DNA of 26,740 nt from contig CAOJZU010000021.1 in assembly GCA_948466265.1 (NCBI GenBank), forward strand, positions 1-26,740, in the 5' to 3' direction. The notes below the pieces were generated by a model. That model was given only the letters and a program-made list of their open reading frames with translations, was not told where the DNA came from and ran no database searches. Of this stretch, positions 9,186 to 16,859 are shown one piece after another. Each line of letters begins with the position of its first letter. Position 1 is the first letter of the stretch. This DNA is from an uncultured Clostridium sp. (GTDB lineage: Bacteria > Bacillota_A > Clostridia > TANB77 > CAG-508). The position numbers and the translations under genes were made by a program.

Positions 9186-10622
9186 TTAAAAACCGTTTTG
9201 TCTATCTGTTATATTTTTATCAATATTCATAGAAAGTCCACCTGGGGCTACCGAGTAAGGCGCAGTATTATTAGCAGGAAGGACTAATCTATCTCTTATA
9301 TGCTCTAACATCAAATTTTCAGAAAAATTTGTAAATACTTTTGTTGCAGTTTCTATATCTCTAGGTCTTGCATTTTCTGCTGGATCATGACTTCCCCCAG
9401 TTGATGGTATAAATATCATAGTTTTTTCCTTAGCTGGTATATAGCCAGTATCTTGTCCAGCATAAGAAGGCATAAATATATGTTTAATATTATGGATTTC
9501 ACATATGTTTGCAATACCAGAATTTAAAGAAGAACTTGTTGCAATAGGAAGTCCAGTCGATACTATATCTGTAGTTATCTTTGTTTTTGTTTTTCTTCCA
9601 GCTTTTTTAGTAATTTTATTGAAATCCTTTAATACACTTTCAGGATTATTATAACCGAGGAGTCTAAAGTCAATTAATCCATTTGCGTTATTTGATAATT
9701 GATTAAAACTTCCTTTATGCCCAGGAGTATTTATTTCTACGTGACTTACTCTTCCTAAATTTTTTCTTTCATACTTTTTACCAAGTTTTATCAAATCACA
9801 TCCAATAAAAGATGTGGCGTCTACTGCGTTTTTTCTCTTATTCATTGGAGTAGAGCCAGTATGACCTGATTTTCCATGAACGTTATATTTAACTCTAACT
9901 GCTGAACCAATTTCAGTTATAATTCCTATTATATCTTGCTCAAAAAGTAATAACTTCTTAGATTTTTGTTTTAATAGGTCATATTGCTCAATATGAGCTT
10001 CTAAAGAATAATCTACTTGGTCAAAAATCTTATCTACTTCTTGCACATTTTCTACATGTTCAAGTAAATATGATTTTGCATATTTTATGCTACTCTTTAA
10101 AGTAGTTTTTTTATCTCTTTGGTCAACAATATTATCAAAATCATTTTCTGTTAAATTTCCGTTTAGAAACTTACTTCCAACACAAGAGACACCAAACCTA
10201 GAAGATTCTTCGCATGCATATATTGGAACTTTAATAATTCCATTACATCTTTTACTTCTGATAAGGTTTTCGACTGTTTGAAGAGCTACTATAACACCGT
10301 GCAGGACCATCATACTGACCACCATTATACACAGAGTCTGTATGTGAACCAATTGCAAGTGTTTTTTTAGGGTTAGATCCGAAGTTTAATTGTTCCGCAA
10401 ATATTTCCGAGCTTTATCTATAGTTATATCCATTCCTAATTTTTTCATAGTTTCAATTATCTTAATCTTATATTTCAAATCTTCTTCAGTGTAAGCTAGC
10501 CTGTTTATAGGCTCATTGGAATTGAAATCAAAAAAGTCTTCAAGTTTTACAATTCTATGGTTATTTTTAGAACTTGGATGTCTATCACTTCTTAACAATT
10601 CCAATAATTGTTTTTTATTCAT
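9186..10622 (-). CDS. M20 family zinc amidohydrolase (N-carbamoyl-amino-acid hydrolase/allantoate amidohydrolase-like), 477 aa, three CGGN +1 shift sites
   Basis: Metal-binding motifs match the M20C group: GSHTDSV (H93), YNGGQYDGPAGV (bridging D104), CEESSRF (E137-E138) and later HGKSGHTGSTPM. The last is the dimerisation-domain signature of carbamoylases. The reaction is hydrolysis of an N-carbamoyl, ureido or acyl amino compound; the exact substrate cannot be read. A 65-residue N-terminal segment precedes DITIDKAGN, somewhat longer than usual. Shift sites: CGGA 10409-10406 (residue 72), CGGA 10381-10378 (residue 81), CGGT 10299-10296 (residue 108). All three lie within 37 codons, two of them in family motifs (DxxGNxxG and YDGPxGV). 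Unshifted, the frame stops a few codons after the first site. AAGGAG precedes the ATG; a consensus promoter and a terminator frame the gene. Confidence 0.92.
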
Positions 10623-10669
10623 TGTAATGTATACTCCTTATATATTAAAAATTTATAAACAATGATATA

Positions 10670-10698
10670 ATTATACCACATTATGTAAAATTATGCAA
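10670..10698 (-). promoter_or_regulatory. sigma-A promoter of the M20 hydrolase gene
   Basis: On the minus strand TTGCAT (10698-10693) and TATAAT (10675-10670) are 17 bases apart, 47 bases before the ATG. Confidence 0.8.
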
Positions 10699-10766
10699 AC
10701 TTTGGTAGTTTTTTAACATTTTTATGTAATGCAAAATATAAAATTACATTTAAATGTAAAAACCTG

Positions 10767-10795
10767 TTGCATTTTGTAAAAAAAGATGTTATCAT
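10767..10795 (+). promoter_or_regulatory. sigma-A promoter of pyrG-rdgB
   Basis: TTGCAT 10767-10772 and TATCAT 10790-10795 with a 17-base spacer. Transcription would start near 10802, immediately before the attenuator hairpin. Confidence 0.75.
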
Positions 10796-10802
10796 AGATA
10801 AG

Positions 10803-10857
10803 TAGATTAAAAAAAAACCCCTTTTTTTGGAGTGGAAGTTTTAATCTATGTTTTTTT
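10803..10857 (+). terminator. pyrG leader attenuator
   Basis: TAGATTAAAA (10803-10812) pairs with TTTTAATCTA (10839-10848), followed by TGTTTTTTT. The interior contains nine A, four C and seven T, which can form a second A/T stem. The hairpin ends about 37 bases before the pyrG start codon, so read-through controls expression. In Bacillus, pyrG is regulated by CTP-sensitive reiterative transcription at the leader; this leader does not begin with GGG, so the CTP-sensing mechanism may differ. Confidence 0.7.
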
Positions 10858-10894
10858 GTTTCAAAACATGGGTTAAAGAAAGGAAAATAAAGTT

Positions 10895-12510
10895 ATGAGT
10901 AAAAAATATGTATTTGTTACAGGAGGAGTTGTTTCAGGACTTGGAAAAGGAATAACAGCAGCATCACTTCGGAAGATTACTAAAAAATAGAGGATATAAG
11001 GTAACAAATCAAAAATTTGACCCATATATAAATGTAGATCCAGGAACAATGAGTCCATATGAACACGGAGAAGTATTTGTAACAGAAGATGGAGCAGAGA
11101 CAGACTTAGATTTAGGACATTATGAAAGATTTACAGACGAAAATTTAAGTAAAAATTCTTCTGTAACTTCAGGAAAAATTTATCAAAGTGTAATAAATAA
11201 AGAAAGAAGAGGAGATTATTTAGGAAAGACTGTACAAGTAATACCTCATATAACAAATGAAATAAAAGAGAAAATATATAGTTTTGAAAATACTGACGTA
11301 GATGTAGTTATAACAGAGCTTGGTGGAACAGTTGGAGATATGGAAAGCTTGGCATTTATAGAAGCAATACGTCAAATTGGGTTAGAAAGAGAAAAAGAAG
11401 ATGTAATATATATACATGTTACATTACTTCCATATATATGTGGAAGTAATGAACTTAAATCAAAACCAACACAGCACTCAGTTAAAGAACTTCAATCTTT
11501 TGGGATAAAGCCAGATATATTAGTTTGCAGAAGCGAGCATGAAATGGAAGAAAGCATGAAAGAAAAAATTGCGCTATTTTGCAATGTTAGAAAAGAATGT
11601 GTAATACAAAACTTAACAGCAGACAATCTATATGCAGTGCCATTAATGCTAGAAGAAGAAGGCTTAGCAACAGCAGTGTGTAAGCATTTAAAACTAGATA
11701 AAGTAGAGCCAAACAACAAACCATGGGAAGATATGATAGAAAATATAAGAAATATAGGAAAAGACAAAGTAAAGATTGCGATAGTTGGAAAATATGTAAG
11801 ATTAGAGGATTCATATTTATCAGTTGCTGAAAGCTTAAGACATGGTGGATATGCAAATAATGTAAATATAGATATAAAATATATTGATTCAGAAACAATA
11901 ACAGAAAAGAACGTGGCAGAAAAATTAAAAGATGTACAAGGAATAGTAATACCAGGAGGATTTGGAAATAGGGGAATAGAAGGAAAGATACATGCAATAA
12001 AATATGTAAGAGAAAATAATATTCCGTTTTTAGGAATATGCCTTGGAATGCAAATGGCAGTTGTAGAATTTATAAGAAATGTTTGTGACTTAGAAGATGT
12101 TAACTCAGAAGAATTTGACGAAACTTGTAAAAATCCTGTAATACATATAATGGAAAATCAAAAAGGTGTATATAAAAAAGGTGGAACAATGAGACTTGGA
12201 GCATATCCATGTGTTCTAAAAGACCGGAAGCCTAGCTAAAAAGTTATATGGAAAAGAAGAAATATCAGAAAGACACAGACATAGATTTGAATTTAACAAT
12301 GATTATAGAGAAATTTGTGAAAAAAATGGACTAAAAATTTCAGGAACATCACCTGATGGACTACTTGTAGAAATTGTAGAATATACAAAACATCCATATT
12401 TTATAGCAGGACAATTCCATCCAGAGTTTAAATCAAGACCAGATAGACCTCAAGCTTTATTTGTAGGACTAGTAGAAGCTGCAAAGAATGTGAAAAGGAA
12501 TGATAAGTAG
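10895..12510 (+). CDS. pyrG: CTP synthase, 537 aa, two CGGN +1 shift sites
   Basis: Makes CTP from UTP, ATP and glutamine in the cytoplasm. The N-terminal amidoligase domain begins [20 protein letters not shown] with the P-loop, followed by [20 protein letters not shown] and GGTVGDMES. The C-terminal class I glutaminase has PGGFGNRG, nucleophile C382 in FLGICLGMQ and the HPEF histidine-glutamate pair. Shift sites are CGGA 10970-10973 (residue 26) and CGGA 12225-12228 (residue 444). The first lies in the almost invariant ITAASLGRLLK segment; without it, translation ends within three codons. The reconstructed length equals that of family members (535-545). As CTP synthase is normally essential, correct decoding of both sites must be efficient. 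It is followed after two bases by rdgB. Confidence 0.98.
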
Positions 12511-12512
12511 AA

Positions 12513-13118
12513 ATGAAAATTATATACGCAACTACAAATGCTGGAAAGAAAAATCAAGTACAAGAATTTTTGAAATATAATAATTATGACATAGAACTTC
12601 TAACGTTAAAAGATATAGGCTTTAATGAAGAAATAGAGGAAAATCGGAGAAACCTTTGAAGAAAATTCTTTGATTAAAGCAGAGGCTGTTTCGAAATTTT
12701 GCAAGGAAAAAGGAATAAACGAAATAATTGTTGCAGATGATACTGGGCTTATGGTAGATAGCTTAGGGCGGAAGACCAGGTGTATACTCTGCAAGATATG
12801 CAGGAGACCATGCTGTGCAAGAAAAAGCAATAAATAAATTATTAGACGAAATGAAGAATATAGAAGAAGGAAAAAGAACAGCAAGATTTGAATGTGTTTT
12901 AACTGCAATCTTAAAAAATGGAGCAAAGATTGTTTCAAAAGGAATAACAAATGGAAAAATCGCACTAAAACCACGGCACTTTAGGAAAACTTACCTTTGG
13001 TCCGGTATTCATACCAGATGGCTTCGATAGAGTGATGAATGACCTAACAGAAGAAGAAATAGGTCATACACATAGACAGAAAGCTTGGAAAGAAATTTTA
13101 GAAAAGATAGGTAAATAA
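12513..13118 (+). CDS. rdgB: RdgB/HAM1 family dITP/XTP pyrophosphatase, 200 aa, three CGGN +1 shift sites
   Basis: Hydrolyses non-canonical purine nucleoside triphosphates such as dITP and XTP, cleaning the nucleotide pool. Family motifs are IIYATTNAGKKNQVQEF at the start, ENGETFEENS, VADDTGLMVDSLGGRPGVYSA, GTLGKLTFGPVF-IPDG and the EEIGHTHRQKAW tail. Shift sites: CGGA 12645-12648 (residue 45), CGGA 12769-12772 (residue 86), CGGC 12974-12977 (residue 154). All three give glycines at conserved family positions. Three shifts in 200 codons is the highest density in the window. The reconstructed length is normal. It starts two bases after the pyrG stop and ends at a strong hairpin. Confidence 0.97.
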
Positions 13119-13119
13119 T

Positions 13120-13167
13120 AAATGGGTACTTTATAAATAACTAAGATTATTTATAAAGTACCCATTT
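13120..13167 (+). terminator. terminator after rdgB
   Basis: A 21-base perfect stem (13120-13140 with 13147-13167, arms AAATGGGTACTTTATAAATAA and its complement) with a six-base loop. The T-tail is weak, so part of its role could be transcript protection. Confidence 0.7.
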
Positions 13168-13176
13168 ATGTTGTAA

Positions 13177-13205
13177 TTGACAAGAAAAATTGATTTTGGT
13201 ATAAT
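13177..13205 (+). promoter_or_regulatory. consensus sigma-A promoter of the 13241-15268 gene
   Basis: TTGACA 13177-13182 and TATAAT 13200-13205 are exact consensus hexamers with a 17-base spacer, 35 bases before the first ATG. Confidence 0.9.
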
Positions 13206-13240
13206 AGACATAATGAATTTACAGATAATATAGGTGATAA

Positions 13241-15268
13241 ATGATGAATTATGAAAAGAAGCTTGCTTTAAAAGCTTGCGATGATTATTATTTTAAAAGG
13301 TTAATTTTAAGTTATTTGCAACCATCAAAGTGGGAAGAAGCAATAAAGAAAAGCACAGAGATTTCTGAAGAACGTTATAACGGAATATTGAATTATAGAA
13401 ATGCTGCTGTTATAAATAGAACAATAGATTTTGATCTATTAGAATTGGAAGATGTTTCACTTACACAAGAAATGCAGTATACAAAAAGAAGAAGGCAAAT
13501 AGTAAGAGTCTATATAAATCAATGTTTAGAAGAGATTGACAAAGTAATAAAATTAGAATTACCTGATATTTCAGAAGAAGAATTATCAGATGTTAAATCA
13601 GAAGTATTTAGATTGCAATCAAGAAATGAAACTACTATTGAAACAGTTAATTTTAAAATGTTAAATTCGAAATATAAAAGTCTATTTACTGAAAAGCAGT
13701 TTACAACAATTATTAAATATCCATACATACAAGATGCTTTAGTTTCATTAGATGATAGTGAATTAAAATGTTTTGAAATAGCATTTAAAGCTTATTTAAA
13801 AAAAGAAAGTTTAATAATAGAAGAAGATGAGCAGTCAGAGTGGAACTTTAAAATGGAGGAATATATTGCTTCTTTGATGAGTGAACAATATAGGAAAATT
13901 ATTTTAGAAATATCACAGTTAAAAGTGTCAGAAGAACAAGAAATGTATTATACATTAATGGCAAGTATACTTGATAAACCAAATTATTACAATATTCAGA
14001 ATTTGAACGATTTAAAAAATCTATCTGAAACGAAAAAAGACTTGTCTAAAAAGATTATGTCATATGAAGATATTTCTGAGTATCCTTTATTATCTGGAAT
14101 GTCTGAAATTGAGAAGTATAGATTTGTAGGATTACAACATTTAGGATTTTATCCTTGCTATGAAATGGCAAACATGTTTGATTCAACTGTTGCTGAAAAT
14201 TTAGAAGATAAATATGAATGGATTTTAAGGGATTTAGCAGTATTAAAAAAATTATATACTATATCAAATGAAGCTGAAATGAAAAGTTTTGTAACAGAAT
14301 TGGGAAGTAGTCCATTTGTTAGTGAAGAAAAAACGTTAGGCTCATTATTTAGATTGTTAATAAAAGTTCAAATGGAAAAAAGTATTAACATGAGTATTAC
14401 AGAAATTTCTAAGCTTCCTAGAATGAAAGAAACTGAAAAAAAGAAATTTAATTTAGCAGATTATAAAGGAATCATATATGATGCAACAGATACAGATTTT
14501 AGTTTTATAGTATCATCTGTTTCACCTTATACAGAATACAAACCTGAAAAAATTCCAAATTATAAAGAATATTGGGAAGCAAATGATTTATCGGAAGTGG
14601 CTGGATATTCGCATATATGCCCTAGAAATTTAATAATTGCTAGTTTAAAAACTGCAAATTTAGGTTTTAATCAAATAAGAGGCTTGACTTATATGAGTCC
14701 TTTTGATTCAGATTCAAAACTTGCAAATTTTACTCCGAAGGCAGATAATATAGGCTTCATGTCAGTAAACAGACTGGCAGATTATCAAGAATTAACTGAA
14801 ATAAATAGTAAAAGAGCTAAACCAGATTATATTCCCCTTATAAAATGTTGGGGTGAAATTACTAATTTAGAAGAAGCGATACAAGCTGCTGATGACTTTT
14901 CGGAAGAAGCTTCTCAAATGCCGATTGTTTTTATGGACTGGGATAAAATTAGATATGAACAAGCAAAAGAAAATGTAAAACTTATTTCAAACTATCAAAA
15001 AAAAACTGATAGAAGAATGTTAAAGCAAATTGCTCAAAATATGGTTTTTTATCAGATAGCAGACCATGAAATTTATGGACATTACTTAACATATAATAAA
15101 ATATCAGAATGTTTAGGGAATAATTCGGATGAATTTTCAGACTATGTGAAGGGTCTTGATTTACGAAACATTGTATGGTATATAAATTATTATATGGACT
15201 ATGTAAAAGAAAATAATATCCAAGTGACACTAGAAGAAATGATAGGAGAAGAACCAGAAGGAAGATAA
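13241..15268 (+). CDS. uncharacterised 675-residue soluble protein
   Basis: I do not recognise a family. The protein has no signal peptide or membrane segment; it is acidic to neutral and mostly helical by composition, with many Glu/Lys/Leu heptad-like stretches in the first 400 residues. The C-terminal third is richer in aromatics and contains YNKISECLGNNSDEFSDY-like segments. Two adjacent ATG codons (13241 and 13244) follow a weak AGGTGA site. It is monocistronic, with its own consensus promoter and terminator, which suggests a free-standing, well-transcribed gene. It has about 17 glycine codons, none preceded by an inserted C, so it is one of the genes without shift sites. Its codon use is slightly less A-rich and more T-rich than its neighbours, which could indicate a distinct origin. 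Confidence 0.85.
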   Translation: MMNYEKKLALKACDDYYFKRLILSYLQPSKWEEAIKKSTEISEERYNGILNYRNAAVINRTIDFDLLELEDVSLTQEMQYTKRRRQIVRVYINQCLEEIDKVIKLELPDISEEELSDVKSEVFRLQSRNETTIETVNFKMLNSKYKSLFTEKQFTTIIKYPYIQDALVSLDDSELKCFEIAFKAYLKKESLIIEEDEQSEWNFKMEEYIASLMSEQYRKIILEISQLKVSEEQEMYYTLMASILDKPNYYNIQNLNDLKNLSETKKDLSKKIMSYEDISEYPLLSGMSEIEKYRFVGLQHLGFYPCYEMANMFDSTVAENLEDKYEWILRDLAVLKKLYTISNEAEMKSFVTELGSSPFVSEEKTLGSLFRLLIKVQMEKSINMSITEISKLPRMKETEKKKFNLADYKGIIYDATDTDFSFIVSSVSPYTEYKPEKIPNYKEYWEANDLSEVAGYSHICPRNLIIASLKTANLGFNQIRGLTYMSPFDSDSKLANFTPKADNIGFMSVNRLADYQELTEINSKRAKPDYIPLIKCWGEITNLEEAIQAADDFSEEASQMPIVFMDWDKIRYEQAKENVKLISNYQKKTDRRMLKQIAQNMVFYQIADHEIYGHYLTYNKISECLGNNSDEFSDYVKGLDLRNIVWYINYYMDYVKENNIQVTLEEMIGEEPEGR

Positions 15269-15275
15269 GATAGTA

Positions 15276-15319
15276 AGAACTCAAATAAAAGTAACTTTAT
15301 TTGAGCTCTTTTTGTTTTT
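15276..15319. terminator. terminator after the 675-residue gene
   Basis: CTCAAATAAA (15280-15289) pairs with TTTATTTGAG (15296-15305), followed by CTCTTTTTGTTTTT. It sits between convergent genes. Confidence 0.8.
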
Positions 15320-15320
15320 A

Positions 15321-15503
15321 TTAATTATCTATACTATCTTCATATAAATCTTCTGCGTACACATCTCTATCACCTGTGCCATCTATAAACCCAACTGTTG
15401 CAATATTATTATTTAATTCTTGTATCCAAACAGGTTTGTCCTTGTAAAAAACATCACATTTTTCTTTATTTGTTAAAATTTCATTTATTCTATTAGTATT
15501 CAT
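15321..15503 (-). CDS. sspH: H-type small acid-soluble spore protein (SspH family), 60 aa
   Basis: The 60 residues follow the SspH pattern: an N-terminal MNTNRINEILTNKEKCDVFY helix, the signature PVWIQELNNN, a turn with IATVGF, then DRDVYAEDLYED at the C terminus. SspH proteins are minor spore-core proteins made in the forespore. AAGGAG lies upstream of the ATG. The neighbour on the other side of a shared 137-base intergenic region is spoVT, also forespore-expressed in Bacillus. No CGG site. Confidence 0.85.
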   Translation of the reverse strand: MNTNRINEILTNKEKCDVFYKDKPVWIQELNNNIATVGFIDGTGDRDVYAEDLYEDSIDN

Positions 15504-15562
15504 TAAAATATCAACTCCTTAATAGAATTATATACAAAAACTAAACAAATATAACTTTAAAT

Positions 15563-15591
15563 GAATATTTTTTAAAAGTTTACAAATAATA
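15563..15591 (+). promoter_or_regulatory. possible forespore (sigma-G/F-like) promoter of spoVT
   Basis: GAATA (15563-15567) and AATAATA (15585-15591) with a 17-base spacer resemble the GHATR and CATNNTA elements of forespore sigma factors. I see no good sigma-A promoter in the gap. In AT-rich DNA this match could be accidental. Confidence 0.3.
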
Positions 15592-15640
15592 GGTTTAAAA
15601 GCAAAAAAATAATTAGTATAAATATAAAGGAGGAATTGTT

Positions 15641-16195
15641 TTGAAAGCAACAGGTGTAGTTAGAAGAATAGATGATCTAGGAAGAATAGTAATTCCAAAA
15701 GAGATAAGAAAGGTACTTCGTATAAAAGAAGGAGACCCTCTAGAAATATTTACAGACAAAGAAGGAGAAGTAATACTTAAAAAATACTCTCCTATTGGAG
15801 AACTTTCAGAATTTGCAACAGGTTATGCCGAAACTTTATCAAAAACAACAGGACATATTGCTTGTATAACTGATAAAGATACTGTAATTGCTGTATCAGG
15901 CGGAGCTAAAAAAGAGTTTTTAGAGCAAGATTTATCAAAAGAATTAGAACAACTTATGGATGATAAAGAAGTTTATATAAGTAAAGAAAATAATGAAGTA
16001 TCTATTCCAGTAGTAAAAAATGATAATAAAGAAAGAAAATTTAATTCTCAAGTAGTATATCCAATTGTAGCTCAAGGAGATGTTGTAGGTAGTGTAATTC
16101 TTTTATCAAAAGACGCAAAAACAAAAATGGGAGAAACAGAGAAAAAAGTAGTAGAATCAGCAGCAGGATTTTTAAGTAGCCAAATGGATATATAA
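15641..16195 (+). CDS. spoVT: stage V sporulation protein T (AbrB-type N domain plus GAF domain), 184 aa, TTG start
   Basis: Residues 1-50 are an almost consensus swapped-hairpin AbrB DNA-binding domain: MKATGVVRRIDDLGRIVIPK, then EIRKVLRIKEGDPLEIF. Residues about 55-180 are the GAF-like domain of SpoVT (FATGYAETLSKTTGHIAC, VVGSVILLSKDAKTKMGE). It tunes forespore sigma-G-dependent genes in Bacillus. The start is TTG at 15641, selected because AAAGGAGG lies seven bases upstream and the protein then begins at the invariant MKATG. The intact CTAGGAAGA at 15679 shows that ordinary GGA glycine codons are retained. There is no CGG shift site. It has its own terminator and neighbours sspH, supporting an endospore-forming host. 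Confidence 0.97.
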   Translation: MKATGVVRRIDDLGRIVIPKEIRKVLRIKEGDPLEIFTDKEGEVILKKYSPIGELSEFATGYAETLSKTTGHIACITDKDTVIAVSGGAKKEFLEQDLSKELEQLMDDKEVYISKENNEVSIPVVKNDNKERKFNSQVVYPIVAQGDVVGSVILLSKDAKTKMGETEKKVVESAAGFLSSQMDI

Positions 16196-16200
16196 TAAGA

Positions 16201-16240
16201 AAAAGCAAAGGGGAATATTAGAACTCCTTTGCCTTTTTTG
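16201..16240 (+). terminator. terminator of spoVT
   Basis: GCAAAGG (16205-16211) pairs with CCTTTGC (16226-16232), extended by GGA/TCC, followed by CTTTTTTG. Confidence 0.85.
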
Positions 16241-16250
16241 TATAATAAGC

Positions 16251-16279
16251 TTGAAAGTATTGGTAAATTATAGTATAAT
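16251..16279 (+). promoter_or_regulatory. sigma-A promoter of the 16379-16744 gene
   Basis: TTGAAA 16251-16256 and TATAAT 16274-16279 with a 17-base spacer. The start codon is about 100 bases downstream, leaving a 90-base leader. Confidence 0.8.
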
Positions 16280-16337
16280 TAACATAAATTTATAGTTTTA
16301 TTTTACCCTCAAATGAGATAGGTTAACTAAAAATCAT

Positions 16338-16354
16338 GGAGGGTAAGACCCTCC
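16338..16354 (+). promoter_or_regulatory. leader hairpin before the 121-residue membrane protein gene
   Basis: GGAGGGT and ACCCTCC form a perfect seven-pair stem with an AAG loop. The 5' arm itself contains a GGAGG sequence. It lies 10 bases before the true AAAGGAGG ribosome binding site, so it may influence ribosome loading or RNA stability. No T-run follows, so it is not a terminator. Confidence 0.45.
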
Positions 16355-16378
16355 GACACTAAAAAGGAGGATGGCAAA

Positions 16379-16744
16379 ATGAAAGGGAGAAATGATATTA
16401 CCGAGACAATTATCCTATATGTGGCAATGATTATTTTTGGAACTTTGGCCATTGGTACGATGTATTGCTTATATTCTTTTGGTAAAGATGGACCAGAAGT
16501 ACACGACACAGAGTTGTACTTCAAAACGGAGTTAGTAGAAGTGGTTTCGTGCGAAAAGGTAAACGATGCAGAGAGAAGTTACATGGATATATATAATGTA
16601 GCTGTAATTTTAGATAACAAAGAATATAGCATCGAAACACTTATGAAATGTGAGCTAGGGACAACTATACCAGTAGATGTAAGGTACTACTATGTAGATG
16701 GAGAATTGACTACAAAGGAATGTTCCGGTTACCATTATCCTTAA
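16379..16744 (+). CDS. small single-pass membrane protein of unknown function, 121 aa
   Basis: No recognised family. One hydrophobic segment (about residues 9-33, ILYVAMIIFGTLAIGTMYCL) is followed by an 85-residue, mainly beta-like soluble domain containing three cysteines (C58, C91 and C115 by count). The GGAGG site is nine bases before the ATG. An alternative ATG in another frame within that spacer leads to a stop at once. Its codon use is visibly richer in G and C than its neighbours (for example GTG, TCG, TGC, ACG codons), a hint of recent acquisition or different expression. No CGG shift site. It is framed by its own promoter, leader hairpin and downstream hairpin, so it is expressed alone. 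Confidence 0.75.
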   Translation: MKGRNDITETIILYVAMIIFGTLAIGTMYCLYSFGKDGPEVHDTELYFKTELVEVVSCEKVNDAERSYMDIYNVAVILDNKEYSIETLMKCELGTTIPVDVRYYYVDGELTTKECSGYHYP

Positions 16745-16754
16745 TACTAACCAA

Positions 16755-16790
16755 AATAGCACTTTCTTGGTAAAACAAGGAAGTGCTATT
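16755..16790 (+). terminator. hairpin after the 121-residue gene
   Basis: AATAGCACTTTCTTG (16755-16769) pairs with CAAGGAAGTGCTATT (16776-16790) with one G-U pair. The downstream T-tract is weak. Confidence 0.65.
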
Positions 16791-16796
16791 TACATC

Positions 16797-16825
16797 TTTA
16801 CTAAATGAAAAAAATGATATATAAT
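16797..16825 (+). promoter_or_regulatory. promoter of recG
   Basis: TTTACT 16797-16802 and TATAAT 16820-16825 with a 17-base spacer, 34 bases before the ATG. Confidence 0.6.
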
Positions 16826-16859
16826 ACAGAAAAAATGTTTTGATAAAAGGAATAAAAAT

